Shown: positions 1-9,832, numbered from the stretch's first letter. The stretch: DNA of 64,000 nt from Brachybacterium fresconis (GCF_017876515.1 NZ_JAGIOC010000001.1:1984001-2048000); one strand, 5' to 3'. Notes: a model not told the origin generated them from the sequence alone. Numbers and translations: made by a program.

Positions 1-1118
1 CCACCGACGTCCGGGCCGTGCTCGGCACCCGGGCCGCCCTGCGCGCGAGCCTGGAGCGGTTCCTGCCCGCCTCCATCGGCGCCCGGCCCGGTGCGACCGT
101 CGCCGAGGTGGTCGCCCGGCGGCTCGGGCCCGCGGTGCTCGAGCGCCTGGTCGCCCCGATCGTCGGCGGGGTGCACTCCTCCGATCCCGCGCGTCTCGAG
201 TTCGCCGCCGCGTCCCCTCCGCTCAGCGCGGGTCTGGCCGAGCACGGCTCGCTGACCGCGGCCGTGCGCCGCCTGCGCGGCGGCAGCACCGCGAGCGCCG
301 GCACCCGCGTCCACTCCCTCGCCCCCACCCTCGCCGCCCTGCCCGAGGCGCTGCGGGAGCAGATCCTCGCAGCCGGCGGCATCGTCCGCACCTCCGTCAC
401 GGCACGCGCCGTGGAGCGTTCGGAGGCCGGCTGGGTGGTGCGCACCGATCGCGACGAGAGCCTCACGGCGGACCGCCTGGTCCTCGCCTGCCCGCCCGAT
501 ACCGCCCATGACCTGCTGGCGCCCGCCGGCGGAGACCTCCGGGCGATCGCCGAGGCGATCCCGCAGGCCCCGTCGGCCGCCGTGCGACTGGCCGTGCTGG
601 TGCTCGACGCCCCGGCGCTGGACGCCTTCCCCTCCGGCACCGGCGCCCTGGTCGCGCCGGGCACCGCGGGGATCCGGGCGAAGGCCCTGACCCACGCGAG
701 CGCCAAGTGGACCCACGTCCAGCGCCTGGCCCGAACGGCTCTGCCGTCGGCCGCGAGCCCGCACGTGGTGCGGCTGTCCTACGGTCGACCCGGGGAGGAG
801 CTGCCCCCGCGCGAGGAGATCGTCGACCTCGCCCTCGCCGACGCCTCCCGGATCCTCGGCACCGAGCTGGGTCCCGAGCAGCTGCGCGCCGCGCGTGTGA
901 TCGACTGGGACCGGGCGATGCGCCAGGCCCGGCCCGGCCATCGCGCCGCCCTCGAGACCCTCGGCGAGCTGCTCACCGCGCTCCCGTCCGCCCGCACCCT
1001 AGAACTCGTCGGCTCCTGGCGGGCCGGCACCGGCATCGACGCGATCGTCCGCGCCGACTCCGCCGCCATCGACCCATCCGCTCCGGACTCATCCACCACG
1101 GAAGGACCCCGCTCATGA
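1..1118 (+). CDS. cgoX: Coproporphyrinogen III oxidase (HemY/CgoX), 5'-truncated
   Basis: This is the C-terminal part of an FAD-dependent porphyrinogen oxidase. The frame is open from base 3 to the stop at 1118, so the start and the N-terminal dinucleotide-binding fold lie before the window. Near the C-terminus is a GSWRAGTGID segment, the conserved FAD-contacting end of the HemY/PPO family. In organisms with HemQ the enzyme oxidises coproporphyrinogen III to coproporphyrin III rather than acting on protoporphyrinogen, and hemQ is the next gene. The stop overlaps the hemQ start by 4 bp (ATGA), so the two are probably translationally coupled. The family and pathway step are well supported; only the missing N-terminus limits the call. 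Confidence 0.9.
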   Translation, partial: TDVRAVLGTRAALRASLERFLPASIGARPGATVAEVVARRLGPAVLERLVAPIVGGVHSSDPARLEFAAASPPLSAGLAEHGSLTAAVRRLRGGSTASAGTRVHSLAPTLAALPEALREQILAAGGIVRTSVTARAVERSEAGWVVRTDRDESLTADRLVLACPPDTAHDLLAPAGGDLRAIAEAIPQAPSAAVRLAVLVLDAPALDAFPSGTGALVAPGTAGIRAKALTHASAKWTHVQRLARTALPSAASPHVVRLSYGRPGEELPPREEIVDLALADASRILGTELGPEQLRAARVIDWDRAMRQARPGHRAALETLGELLTALPSARTLELVGSWRAGTGIDAIVRADSAAIDPSAPDSSTTEGPRS

Positions 1119-1816
1119 CCTCCCCCGAAGAGCTCGCGACGACCACCCGCTACACCAGCTACACCGTCTTCCGCCGGATCTCCGGCCTGACCGAGGACGG
1201 CGAGGTCACCGCCGCGCAGATCACCGCCGCCCTCGGCGACGTCACCGGACTGATGGACGCGGAGGGGGCCGAGATCCTGGGCTTCTACGACGTCTCCGGC
1301 TTCCGGGCCGAGGCCGATCTGATGCTCTGGCTCGCCGCCGACGAGCCGGCCGCCCTGCAGTCCGCGCTGCGCGAGTTCGAGCGGTCCCTGCCGGGCACCT
1401 GGCTGCATCGCGAGTGGGCCGGCGTCGGCGTGCACCGGATGGCGGAGTTCGCCCGCGGCCACGTGCCCTCCTACATGGTGCCGGGCAGCGAGCGGAAGCA
1501 GTGGATCACCGTCTACCCCTTCGTGCGCAGCTACGACTGGTACCTCCTGCCCGACGACGAGCGCCATCGCATGCTGCGCGAGCACGGGATGCTGGGCCGT
1601 GAGTACCCGCAGGTCAACGCCAACACGGTGGCGGCCTTCGCCCTCGGCGACTACGAGTGGCTGCTCTCCTTCGAGGCGGATGACCTCCACGACCTGGTCG
1701 ACATGATGCGCCACCTGCGCTACTCCGACGCCCGTCTGCACGTGCGCGACGAGCTGCCTTTCCACACCGGACGCCGGCTCGGGAGCCACGAGGACGTCGC
1801 CGAGCTGCTCGCCTGA
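1115..1816 (+). CDS. hemQ: Coproheme decarboxylase HemQ (ChdC), chlorite-dismutase fold
   Basis: A 233-residue protein that converts Fe-coproporphyrin III (coproheme) to heme b by two peroxide-dependent decarboxylations, the last step of the coproporphyrin pathway. The actinobacterial HemQ signature is clear: Tyr134 in WITVYPF fits the catalytic tyrosine, and His157 in REHGMLGRE fits the proximal heme ligand (RxHGxxGR). A Trp/Tyr-rich core (YDWYLLPDDER, residues 140-150) follows the family. The start is the ATG inside the cgoX stop, with a GGAAGGA ribosome site at 1100-1106. A longer open frame extends upstream but is a shadow of cgoX. The ferrochelatase gene follows after 58 bp, matching the order of action. 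Confidence 0.94.
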   Translation: MTSPEELATTTRYTSYTVFRRISGLTEDGEVTAAQITAALGDVTGLMDAEGAEILGFYDVSGFRAEADLMLWLAADEPAALQSALREFERSLPGTWLHREWAGVGVHRMAEFARGHVPSYMVPGSERKQWITVYPFVRSYDWYLLPDDERHRMLREHGMLGREYPQVNANTVAAFALGDYEWLLSFEADDLHDLVDMMRHLRYSDARLHVRDELPFHTGRRLGSHEDVAELLA

Positions 1817-1874
1817 ACCTCTGCTCGCCCGAGCCCCCTGCCGCCACCCACCCGTTCCCGGAGGAACACCACCG

Positions 1875-3059
1875 ATGACCATCCCCCCGCTCGATACGAC
1901 CCAGTACGACGCGATCCTCTTCGCCTCCTTCGGCGGCCCCGAGGGGCAGGACGACGTGATCCCGTTCCTGCGCAACGTCACCGCCGGCCGCGGCGTGCCC
2001 GATGAGCGCCTCGAGGAGGTCGCCGGCCACTACCGCGCCCTCGGCGGCCGCTCCCCCATCACCGCGCAGAACCGCGCGATGATCGCGGCGCTCCGGACGG
2101 AGCTCGCCTCCCGCGAGATCGATCTGCCGATCTACTTCGGCAACCGCAACTGGGAGCCGTACACGGCCGATGCGCTCTCCTCGCTGCACGCCGACGGGCA
2201 CCGCCGCGTGCTCGCCCTGCTCACCAGCGCCTACTCCTCCTATTCCGGGTGCCGCCAGTACCGCGAGGACTTCGCGCGGCGACTGGACGAGGCCGACCTG
2301 CTGGACGAGGTCACCATCGATACGTCCCGCTCCTACTTCAACCACCCCGGCTTCCTGGCCCCGGTCGTCGACGGGGTGCGGACGGCGCTGAGCGATCTCG
2401 AGCGCGCCGGCCACGACACGGACCAGGTGCGCGTGCTGTTCTCGACCCACTCGATCCCCACGGCCATGAACGACGCCTCCGGACCGGTCACCCCGGGCGA
2501 CCAGGAGCAGGGCGACTGGTACGTGCGCCAGCACCTGGCCGCCTGCCGCTACGTCATGGACCAGCTGCACGACGATCTGCCCGTCGAGCCGGAGTGGGAG
2601 CTGGTCTACCAGTCCCGCTCGGGTTCCCCGCGCACCCCGTGGCTCGAGCCCGACGTCAACGACGTCATCGAGCGCGTCGCCGAGGACGGCTCCGCCGAGG
2701 CGGTGGTCGTGGTGCCGATCGGTTTCGTCACCGACCACGTCGAGGTGATCTGGGACCTCGACACCGAGGCGAAGGAGACCGCCGAGCAGAAGCAGCTGGC
2801 CTTCCGCCGCGTCGCCACCTCCGGCACCGATCCGCGCTTCATCGCCGCGCTGGGGGACATCGTCGCCGAGCACCTCGACCCCTCGCGGGAGCGGGTCGCG
2901 GTCACCGAGCTCGGGGCGGTCGAGGACGTGTGCGGGCACAACTGCTGTCAGGTCGACGCCGGCAGGGCGGTGCCGGCCGAGCAGAGCGTGAACACCCTCG
3001 TCGAGATCGCGGCGCACCTGCGCGAGCGGGAGGCGGCCCCGGCGGGAGTGTCCTCATGA
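1875..3059 (+). CDS. hemH: Coproporphyrin ferrochelatase (HemH/CpfC), probably [2Fe-2S]
   Basis: A 394-residue ferrochelatase that inserts Fe2+ into coproporphyrin III. His192 in FSTHSIPTA and Glu290 in VTDHVEVIWD match the conserved metal-insertion residues. Cys126 (YSGCRQY) together with Cys353, Cys357 and Cys358 (CGHNCC near the C-terminus) reproduces the cysteine set that binds a [2Fe-2S] cluster in actinobacterial ferrochelatases. A GGAGGAA ribosome site lies 8-10 nt before the ATG. The stop overlaps the hemC start by 4 bp. Function is secure; the cluster is inferred from the cysteines. Confidence 0.94.
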   Translation: MTIPPLDTTQYDAILFASFGGPEGQDDVIPFLRNVTAGRGVPDERLEEVAGHYRALGGRSPITAQNRAMIAALRTELASREIDLPIYFGNRNWEPYTADALSSLHADGHRRVLALLTSAYSSYSGCRQYREDFARRLDEADLLDEVTIDTSRSYFNHPGFLAPVVDGVRTALSDLERAGHDTDQVRVLFSTHSIPTAMNDASGPVTPGDQEQGDWYVRQHLAACRYVMDQLHDDLPVEPEWELVYQSRSGSPRTPWLEPDVNDVIERVAEDGSAEAVVVVPIGFVTDHVEVIWDLDTEAKETAEQKQLAFRRVATSGTDPRFIAALGDIVAEHLDPSRERVAVTELGAVEDVCGHNCCQVDAGRAVPAEQSVNTLVEIAAHLREREAAPAGVSS

Positions 3060-4078
3060 CGACACAGGAGCACACCGAGGACCCGCGAGGCCTGGCCCCG
3101 CTGCGGATCGGCACCCGCGCCTCCGCCCTCGCCCTGACCCAGTCGGGACAGGTGGGCGAGGCCCTGGTGGAGAGCACGGGCCGGGAGGTCGAGCTGGTGC
3201 ACGTGAGCACCCACGGCGACATCGACCGCACCAGTCCGCTCGCCCAGATCGGCGGCACGGGCGTGTTCGTCACGGCCGTGCGCCAGGCGCTGCTGGACGG
3301 CACGGTCGATGTGGTGGTCCATTCCTGCAAGGACCTGCCCACCGCGGAGCTGGAGGACATCCGCATGGCATGCATCCCGCCCCGGGAGGACCCGCGCGAT
3401 GCCCTCTGCGCCCGCGACGGACTGAGTCTCGATGAGCTGCCCGAGGGCGCGAGCGTCGGCACCGGCTCCCCGCGCCGTGCCGCGCAGCTGCTGCGCGCCC
3501 GCCCGGATCTGGACGTGCGGGCGATCCGCGGCAACGTCGAGACCCGCCTCGCCCGGGCCCTCGGCGAGGACGCGGACCTCGACGCCGTGGTGCTGGCCGC
3601 CTCCGGCCTGCAGCGGGTGGGCCGCGAGGCGGTGATCAGCCAGCTGCTGCCGGTGGAGATCATGCTCCCCGCTCCGGCCCAGGGTGCGCTGGCGGTCGAG
3701 GCCACGGTCGCCGCGCTGGACGGCGCCACGGCGGATACCGCCCCGGCCTGGTTCGGGCCGCGGATGGCCGCCGTGGACGACCCGGTCACCCGCGCCGCGG
3801 TCACCGCGGAGCGGGCGCTGCTGCGGGCGCTGGAGGCGGGCTGCTCCGCCCCGGTCGGCGCCTACGGCGAGATCCTCGGGGATGAGCTGCGGCTGCGGGC
3901 GCTCGCGATCCGGCCCGACGGCTCCCACGTGGTCGAGGGCTCCGCGCGCGTCGCCTTCGACCCGGCCGAGGACGCCGCCTCCGGGCAGGACTCGCTGCCC
4001 TTCCGGCTCGGCACCGAGCTCGCCGACGATCTGCTCGAGCGCGGCGCCGGGCAGATCCTGGCCGAGGCGAAGGACTGA
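3056..4078 (+). CDS. hemC: Hydroxymethylbilane synthase (porphobilinogen deaminase)
   Basis: A 340-residue enzyme that joins four porphobilinogens into hydroxymethylbilane. It starts at the ATG overlapping the hemH stop and opens with LRIGTRASALALTQS, the standard HemC N-terminus. HSCKDLPT begins at residue 89, and GTGSPRR at about 135-141 lies in the substrate-binding domain. Cys263 in LEAGCSAPVGAY is the residue that carries the dipyrromethane cofactor by a thioether bond. Family length is about 310-340, so it is complete. It is followed 7 bp later by hemD, the next enzyme of the pathway. Confidence 0.95.
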   Translation: MTTQEHTEDPRGLAPLRIGTRASALALTQSGQVGEALVESTGREVELVHVSTHGDIDRTSPLAQIGGTGVFVTAVRQALLDGTVDVVVHSCKDLPTAELEDIRMACIPPREDPRDALCARDGLSLDELPEGASVGTGSPRRAAQLLRARPDLDVRAIRGNVETRLARALGEDADLDAVVLAASGLQRVGREAVISQLLPVEIMLPAPAQGALAVEATVAALDGATADTAPAWFGPRMAAVDDPVTRAAVTAERALLRALEAGCSAPVGAYGEILGDELRLRALAIRPDGSHVVEGSARVAFDPAEDAASGQDSLPFRLGTELADDLLERGAGQILAEAKD

Positions 4079-4085
4079 TCAGCCG

Positions 4086-4859
4086 ATGAGCGCCCCGATG
4101 CCGACGCCGCCCCGCCCCGTGCTGGTCACCCGACCGGCCGGGCGTGCGGACGCCCTGGTGACCCTGCTCCAGCGGCAGGGCCTGGGCGTCGAGCATCGGC
4201 CGCTCGTCCATCTCACGCTCGAGGGCGGGACGGAGCTGGCCGGTGCCTGCCAGCGGCTCGCCGCCGGGGCGTACACGCATCTGGTGGTCACCTCCCGCAC
4301 GACGGTCGAGGCGCTCCTGGCCGCGTCGGACGCGGGGAGCGCGCCGCGTCTCGTCGTCCCGGCGACCACCCAGGTCGTCGCCGTCGGCACCGGCACCGCG
4401 GAGGCTCTCGCCGCCGCCGGCGCCCCGGCCTCCCTGGTCGCGGACGGGTCCGGCGCGGCGCTGGTGGGGGCGATGCCTCCGGTGGCCGACGGGACGGGCG
4501 AGGTGCTGCTGCCCGCCTCGGCCGCCGCCTCCCCGACCGTTCCCGAGGGGCTGGCGGCGAAGGGCTATCGCCTCGAGCAGGTCATCGCGTACCGCCCCGA
4601 GACCGTGCCCCTGCCGGCCGCGACCGCCGATGCCCTGCGCCGCGGCGAGTACGCCGCGATCGTGCTGACCAGTCCGATGATCGCCCGCGCCGCGGCCTCC
4701 GTCGGGGTGCACGAGTCGACCGCCGTGGTCACGATCGGCGCACCCACCGATGGAGCCGCTCGCGCGGCCGGCCTCCCCGCCCCCGTGCAGGCCGAGGCCC
4801 CGACCGATGACGCGCTCGTCGGCGCGGTGCTGTCCGCGCTGTCCTCCCGCAAATCCTGA
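4086..4859 (+). CDS. hemD: Uroporphyrinogen-III synthase
   Basis: A 257-residue HemD that cyclises hydroxymethylbilane to uroporphyrinogen III. The sequence is divergent, as HemD always is, but it begins PVLVTRPAGRADALV. It also has the alternating beta/alpha pattern of two Rossmann-like lobes, with typical segments HLVVTSRTTVEALL, VVAVGTGTAEAL and IVLTSPMIARAA. The ATG is preceded by GAAGGA at 4069-4074, inside the end of hemC. The call rests partly on position between hemC and hemB. The stop codon lies inside the first copy of a 16-bp tandem repeat. Confidence 0.88.
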   Translation: MSAPMPTPPRPVLVTRPAGRADALVTLLQRQGLGVEHRPLVHLTLEGGTELAGACQRLAAGAYTHLVVTSRTTVEALLAASDAGSAPRLVVPATTQVVAVGTGTAEALAAAGAPASLVADGSGAALVGAMPPVADGTGEVLLPASAAASPTVPEGLAAKGYRLEQVIAYRPETVPLPAATADALRRGEYAAIVLTSPMIARAAASVGVHESTAVVTIGAPTDGAARAAGLPAPVQAEAPTDDALVGAVLSALSSRKS

Positions 4860-4903
4860 ACCACCCTGCTGCTGAACCATCCTGCTCCTGAACCATCCTG
4901 CGC
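4856..4903. repeat. 16-bp tandem repeat, three copies, over the hemD stop
   Basis: Three head-to-tail 16-bp units (4856-4871, 4872-4887, 4888-4903), each close to CTGAACCATCCTGCTC. The first unit contains the hemD stop codon (TGA, 4857-4859). The 108 bp between hemD and hemB hold nothing else except the hemB ribosome site. Strand slippage is the simplest origin. Confidence 0.8.
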
Positions 4904-4967
4904 TCTCTCGTCGCTCCTCCCCCTGCCCGACCCGCCCACCCCGCCCCTCCGTGCGAAGGAGTTCCTC

Positions 4968-5996
4968 ATGACCGTCCCGGACCGCCTCGGCCCCACCCCG
5001 ATCGACCGCCCCCGTCGGCTGCGATCCACCCCCGCGATGCGCTCGCTGGTGCGAGAGCACACCGTGCGACCTGCGGACCTGGTGCTGCCGATGTTCGTGC
5101 GGGAGGGAGCGACGGAGAACACGCCGGTGTCCTCCATGCCCGGCGTCGTCCAGCACACGATGGACTCCCTGGTGCGCGCGGCGACCGAGGCGAGCGAGCG
5201 CGGCGTCGGCGGGGTGATGCTGTTCGGCGTGCCCGAGCACAAGGACGCCGTCGGCTCGGGGGCGACGGATCCGGACGGCATCCTGAATCGGGCGCTGGCC
5301 CGTCTGCGCTCCGAGCTGGGCGATGACACGGTGATCATGGCGGACCTGTGCCTGGATGAGTTCACCGACCACGGCCACTGCGGGGTGCTCGATACCGACG
5401 GGCGCGTCGACAACGACGCGACGCTGCTGCGGTACCGCGAGATGGCGCTGGCTCAGGCCGAGGCGGGTGCCCACCTGCTGGGCCCCTCGGGGATGATGGA
5501 TGGTCAGATCGCCGCGATCCGCGACGCCCTCGACGCCGCCGGGCATCTGGAGACCGCGGTCTACGCCTACACCGCGAAGTACTCCTCGGCGTTCTACGGA
5601 CCCTTCCGCGAGGCGGTCGATTCCTCGCTGCAGGGTGATCGACGCACCTACCAGCAGGATCCCGCCAATGGTCAGGAGGCGCTGCGCGAGCTGGAGCTGG
5701 ATCTGGCCGAGGGCGCGGACCTCGCGATGGTCAAGCCCGGCCTGCCCTATCTCGACGTGCTGAAGGAGATCGCCGCGGCCTCGCCCGTGCCGGTGGGGGC
5801 CTACCAGGTCTCCGGCGAATACGCGATGATCGAGGCGGCGGCCGCGAACGGCTGGATCGACCGGGACCGCACCGTGCTGGAGTCGCTGCTGGCCTTCCGC
5901 CGCGCGGGTGCCTCGACGGTGCTGACCTACTACGCCAGCGAGGTCGCGAGCTGGTACTGCGACGGCCTGCCCGACCACCTGCGCGAGTTCCTGTGA
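4968..5996 (+). CDS. hemB: Delta-aminolevulinic acid dehydratase (porphobilinogen synthase)
   Basis: A 342-residue ALAD condensing two 5-aminolevulinates to porphobilinogen. Both Schiff-base lysines are present: Lys204 (YTAKYSS) and Lys256 ([10 protein letters not shown]). The metal site reads [14 protein letters not shown] (127-139): Cys128 and Cys138 are kept but the middle ligand of the classical three-cysteine zinc site is Asp130. That mixed form is neither the pure Zn type nor the Asp-rich Mg type. A GAAGGAG ribosome site lies just before the ATG. It follows hemD after 108 bp and precedes hemL. Confidence 0.95.
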   Translation: MTVPDRLGPTPIDRPRRLRSTPAMRSLVREHTVRPADLVLPMFVREGATENTPVSSMPGVVQHTMDSLVRAATEASERGVGGVMLFGVPEHKDAVGSGATDPDGILNRALARLRSELGDDTVIMADLCLDEFTDHGHCGVLDTDGRVDNDATLLRYREMALAQAEAGAHLLGPSGMMDGQIAAIRDALDAAGHLETAVYAYTAKYSSAFYGPFREAVDSSLQGDRRTYQQDPANGQEALRELELDLAEGADLAMVKPGLPYLDVLKEIAAASPVPVGAYQVSGEYAMIEAAAANGWIDRDRTVLESLLAFRRAGASTVLTYYASEVASWYCDGLPDHLREFL

Positions 5997-6007
5997 CACT
6001 CGCCCCG

Positions 6008-6056
6008 ACGATCTCCGGCCTGACGACCTCTGGCCTCACGATCTCCGGCCTGACCA
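6008..6056. repeat. 15-bp imperfect tandem repeat between hemB and hemL
   Basis: About three 15-bp units of the form ACGATCTCCGGCCTG. The outer two copies (from 6008 and 6038) agree over 17 bp and the middle copy differs at a few bases. The repeat fills much of the 121-bp hemB-hemL gap. No promoter or terminator is evident in the gap; a GAGGAG ribosome site for hemL is at its right end. Confidence 0.7.
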
Positions 6057-6117
6057 GCTCTCACCCCCAGATCTTTCGACCCGAGACTGCCCGACCCGAC
6101 GACCCGAGGAGCACCCG

Positions 6118-7437
6118 ATGACCCCCGCCGATGCCACCACCGTCTCCGCCGATCTCTTCTCCCGCGCCCAGCAGGTGATCCCCTCGGGCGTGAACTCACC
6201 GGTGCGGGCCTTCGGCTCCGTCGGCGGCACCCCGCCGTTCCTCACCTCCGCGCAGGGCGCGCTGCTGCACGATGCCGACGGCCGCGACTACGTGGATCTG
6301 GTCGGGTCGTGGGGGCCGATGATCCTCGGCCACGCTCATGAGCCGGTCGTCGAGGCGGTGCGCGACGCCGCGGGGCGCGGGCTGTCCTTCGGCGCCCCGC
6401 AGTCCGGGGAGGTCGCTCTCGCCGAGGAGGTCGTCTCCCGGATCGCGCCGGTCGAGCAGCTGCGCCTGGTCAACTCCGGGACCGAGGCGACGATGAGCGC
6501 ACTGCGGGTGGCGCGGGCCGCGACCGACCGTGATGTGGTCGTGAAGTTCGCCGGCTGCTATCACGGGCATGTCGATGCTCTGCTGGCCGAGGCCGGCAGC
6601 GGCGTGGCGACCTTCGCGATGCCCGGCTCGGCCGGGGTGACCGCCGCGACCGCCCGCGACACCGTCGTGCTCCCCTACGGGGACCGCGCGGCCGTCTCGG
6701 CCCTGTTCGCTGCGCGGGGCGGGGAGATCGCCGCGGTGATCACCGAGGCGGCGCCGGCGAACATGGGCGTCGTGCCGCCGCGCGAGGAGGACGGGATCGG
6801 CTTCAACCGCTTCCTGGCCGAGACCGCACACGCCAGCGGCGCCCTGCTGATCAGCGACGAGGTGCTCACCGGATTCCGGGCGAGCCGCGAGGGCTACTAC
6901 GGGGTCGACGGTGAGGGCTGGACGCCGGATCTGATGACCTTCGGCAAGGTGATCGGCGGCGGCCTGCCGGTCGGCGCTTTCGGGGGACGGAAGGATCTGA
7001 TGGGTCTGCTGGCTCCGGCCGGACCCGTCTATCAAGCGGGCACGCTGTCGGGGAATCCGCTGGCGACGGCCGCGGGTCTGGCCACCTTCGCCGAGCTGGA
7101 CGAGACGGCGTACGCGACCTTGGCCTCGACCTCGCGGGCTCTGCAGCAGATGGTCGCCGATGCGCTGACCACAGCAGGCGTTCCCCATGTGATCCAGAAT
7201 GCCGGGACCCTGTTCTCCGTGTTCTTCCGCGAGCAGCCGGTGACCGGCTACGACGATGCGAAGATGCAGGACACCGAGGCGTTCACCCGGTTCTTCCACG
7301 CAATGCTGGATGCCGGTGTGTACCTGCCGCCGTCGGCCTTCGAGGCCTGGTTCGTCTCGACCGCCCACACCCCGGAGGTGCTGGACCGGATCGCCGACGC
7401 GCTGCCGGGTGCTGCGAAGGCCGCCGCGTCGGCCTGA
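6118..7437 (+). CDS. hemL: Glutamate-1-semialdehyde 2,1-aminomutase
   Basis: A 439-residue class III PLP aminotransferase that makes 5-aminolevulinate in the C5 pathway. It opens with the family hallmark [13 protein letters not shown]. Lys277 in [15 protein letters not shown] is the PLP-binding lysine, and Asp247 in [11 protein letters not shown] contacts the pyridine nitrogen. The start follows a GAGGAG site. Having the first-step enzyme last in the operon is common in actinobacteria; the partner hemA is not in the window. The last 190 bp are also open on the other strand as the C-terminus of the convergent DUF222 gene. Confidence 0.95.
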   Translation: MTPADATTVSADLFSRAQQVIPSGVNSPVRAFGSVGGTPPFLTSAQGALLHDADGRDYVDLVGSWGPMILGHAHEPVVEAVRDAAGRGLSFGAPQSGEVALAEEVVSRIAPVEQLRLVNSGTEATMSALRVARAATDRDVVVKFAGCYHGHVDALLAEAGSGVATFAMPGSAGVTAATARDTVVLPYGDRAAVSALFAARGGEIAAVITEAAPANMGVVPPREEDGIGFNRFLAETAHASGALLISDEVLTGFRASREGYYGVDGEGWTPDLMTFGKVIGGGLPVGAFGGRKDLMGLLAPAGPVYQAGTLSGNPLATAAGLATFAELDETAYATLASTSRALQQMVADALTTAGVPHVIQNAGTLFSVFFREQPVTGYDDAKMQDTEAFTRFFHAMLDAGVYLPPSAFEAWFVSTAHTPEVLDRIADALPGAAKAAASA

Positions 7438-9356
7438 CCCGGCGGGGCCCGCGCCCGGCCGGTGTGTGATCGGCGCCGGATACCGGGCCGAGGGCAGGGT
7501 GCTGACGGACGTCGGGTGACCGAGCGGGTGCCCGGTGCTGCCGGACCGTCGCACTGGTCGGGCCCTGAGGTGGGCACGGACGTGTGACCGTGGTCGTCGC
7601 TCTCCAGCGTGGGAGTGGGGTCCTCGCCGTATCGCGGGCCGAGGTCGACGCTGGGGACCGGCTCGGTGACGATCGATCCCCCTGCGGTGACCGCCGGCTC
7701 CGTGGTGGGACCCCCGCCAGCGGCCTCGGACGCAGCACCGGGTGTTCCGTCGGTGGGCCCTGCCTCGGGAGTTTCCGCCGGGGAGGTCGTCGTCTCGACG
7801 GGGCCGGGTGCTGACTGGACGGGGCCCGGTGCTGTCTCGTCGGAGGCCGTCGGTGTCGCGTCGGGGGCGGCCGGTGTCGCGTCGGGGGCGGCCGGTATCT
7901 CGATGGGCGCCGTGAAGCGTGCGGCACCGGTGGTCCGCGTGGTGCCGTTGCGGCTGGTCCAGCGCACCCGGTGGCCGGGCTTGCTCCGATCACGCTCGAC
8001 GGAGCTGGTCTGGTTCTCCTTGTCGTTGCAGAAGGCGCACAGACCCTGCCCGTTGTCGAGGAAGGTGTGGCCGCCGGCCGCGTGGGGGCGGATGTGATCG
8101 CTCTGGCGGATGGGCGCATCGCAGTGCGGCCCACGGCAGATCTGGTCCCGCCAGCGGATGAAGCGCGCCAGCCCATTCGGGAACTCGCGCGCGACCGACT
8201 CGACGGCGACCAGCTCTCCGGTGGTGGGGTGGGTGTACAGCCGTCGCAACGCCAGGCGGGCGGCGGCTCCGTCGTCCCCGCCGAGCTCGTCGGCGGCCTG
8301 GTTGCTGAGTGCGCGCAGGGGACCGCGGAGGTCCTCCCGGACGGCCTCGGCGGGAACCGGGCCGTACCCCTCGATGTGTGCCAGGTCCCCGCGCTGCGGA
8401 TCGAGCAGGGCGCGATCGGTCATGATCACGCCGATGTCCAGGTCGGTGCGGTCCATCCCGTCCTCCGCGCCGAGGAGGGTGTCGACGAAGGCATCCGCCT
8501 GGATCTGCTGATGCCCGCGCCGATCCCCCGTCGCACGGAGTCGCTCCGCTTCGAGGGAGAGTCGCTTGCGGATCGTGTTCGCCGCCAGGGCGGGCACGTG
8601 AGCGCGGATGGACGCCATGCCGTTCTGCCCGCGCCGCATGGTCACGCTGCGATGCCGCCGGGCGTGGTGATGGCGCTTCGCCTCCCCGTCGGGATCGGCC
8701 TCGGCGATCGCGGCGGCGACGGCGCCGTTCCATTGCTCGGACCCGCAGCTGTCCAGCTCCGCGAGTCGGGCGCCGAGGATCGCATCGACGTGCTCGCGCT
8801 GAACAGGCGTGAGCGGTCCGAGCGAGGTGGCGGTGGATCGGGCGCCGGTGGCGGTGAGTCGCCCGGTCGCCATCGCCGTGAGCATCTCCGGCATCGAGTC
8901 GACCAGACGGCGTGCCGCGGCGAGAGTACGGCTCGCGGTGGCCGGTGCCCGCCGGGTGCTCATCGAGACGTCGCGGGCGGTGGAGTTCTCGGCCCGGATC
9001 TCGGTCATCGCCTCCGACTCGGCGGCATCGGTCTCCTGCGCGGCTTCGGCCAGTGCTTCGGCGCGGAGCTCGGCGCGCGTCGCATCGGCGTGGCCGACCA
9101 TGGCTCGCATCTCCAGGGCGTCCATCGCGGCGCGCTGTTCCTGCAGGCGCTTGATCACGGCGGAGTACTGGTCCGACGTGGCTCCGGGGGTCGTGAAGAG
9201 GCCACCCGGATCGGTGGCCAGTTCGGCGAGCAGGAAGCCCTGGTCTCCGAGCAGCTCGGCGAGTGCGGCCGGTCCGGTTCCGCGCACAGCATCGAGCAGC
9301 TGCCGGGTCGGATCCTCGGCCCCCGCTGCATCGAATTCCTGCGCGAAATCGTTCAT
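7248..9356 (-). CDS. DUF222/HNH endonuclease-domain protein (13E12-type)
   Basis: A 702-residue protein with an N-terminal DUF222 helical region (about residues 1-330) and a C-terminal HNH nuclease motif in the segment [16 protein letters not shown] through [10 protein letters not shown] (about 395-435). The paired CxxC-type cysteines and the DH motif are intact. Such genes are abundant and multicopy in actinobacteria; their role is not established. After the HNH domain comes a long Pro/Ala/Thr-rich linker with repeats of the type [13 protein letters not shown]. The last ~63 residues are read antisense to hemL and look like its shadow, so the true C-terminus may be shorter in closely related strains. 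The ATG at 9356 is only 1 nt from a GGAGG, so the start is uncertain. Confidence 0.8.
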   Translation of the reverse strand: MNDFAQEFDAAGAEDPTRQLLDAVRGTGPAALAELLGDQGFLLAELATDPGGLFTTPGATSDQYSAVIKRLQEQRAAMDALEMRAMVGHADATRAELRAEALAEAAQETDAAESEAMTEIRAENSTARDVSMSTRRAPATASRTLAAARRLVDSMPEMLTAMATGRLTATGARSTATSLGPLTPVQREHVDAILGARLAELDSCGSEQWNGAVAAAIAEADPDGEAKRHHHARRHRSVTMRRGQNGMASIRAHVPALAANTIRKRLSLEAERLRATGDRRGHQQIQADAFVDTLLGAEDGMDRTDLDIGVIMTDRALLDPQRGDLAHIEGYGPVPAEAVREDLRGPLRALSNQAADELGGDDGAAARLALRRLYTHPTTGELVAVESVAREFPNGLARFIRWRDQICRGPHCDAPIRQSDHIRPHAAGGHTFLDNGQGLCAFCNDKENQTSSVERDRSKPGHRVRWTSRNGTTRTTGAARFTAPIEIPAAPDATPAAPDATPTASDETAPGPVQSAPGPVETTTSPAETPEAGPTDGTPGAASEAAGGGPTTEPAVTAGGSIVTEPVPSVDLGPRYGEDPTPTLESDDHGHTSVPTSGPDQCDGPAAPGTRSVTRRPSAPCPRPGIRRRSHTGRARAPPGQADAAAFAAPGSASAIRSSTSGVWAVETNQASKADGGRYTPASSIAWKNRVNASVSCIFASS

Positions 9357-9405
9357 GCCTCCATGATGCGCTCAGGCACTGACAATCGAAGCCCGCGAGA
9401 GCGAA

Positions 9406-9807
9406 TGTGGAAAACCCTCTTGCGGGGAGGAAAGATGACGATGTCGAGTCCGACCTTCGGCGTGCGACTGTCGAGACTCGACCGTCGCGACGCAGCCTGT
9501 CATCTGCCCTCCATCCGAGGTCGCACCTCCAGTCGACCGCTCCCCCTGGAAGCACGCGATCCTCCCTATCTCCGCAGGTCGCAGCACTCGTCACCGCGCG
9601 AGCGGGTCGCACGATCGACGGTCCGGTCGTGGCAGACGCTGCTCATCAGCTGCCGAATGTGGATAACCACCCCCTGTGGAGGAAAGGCATGATCAATGAT
9701 GGTGCTTGCGCACTTCGGGCACGGCAACGTGTTCATGTCCGAAGACATTGTTGAACTCCGCTCCCCCGCCACCAGCGCATTGTGGATAACGACCCTGTGT
9801 GGAGGAA
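9406..9807. repeat. Three dispersed DnaA-box-like repeats (TTWTCCACA on the minus strand)
   Basis: The 644 bp from 9357 to 10000 hold no convincing gene. Three copies of a longer motif sit there in one orientation: TGTGGAAAA at 9406-9414, TGTGGATAA at 9658-9666 and TGTGGATAA at 9781-9789. Each is followed 9-17 bp later by GGAGGAAAG or GGAGGAAGG. Read on the minus strand the cores are TTTTCCACA and TTATCCACA, which fit the DnaA-box consensus TTWTNCACA. The shared flanks (box, then a ribosome-site-like GGAGGAA) suggest duplicated copies of one ancestral element. Function is unknown. Confidence 0.6.
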
Positions 9808-9832
9808 GGTTCGCACTGCGTCCCCCGCGGTC

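Noticed and set aside
779..3017. Long minus-strand open frames opposite the heme genes
   Set aside because: They are high-GC shadows with Arg/Pro/Gly-rich or random composition; the plus-strand genes are secure. The same applies to the large antisense frames across the kinase operon, sulfur operon and mannosidase.
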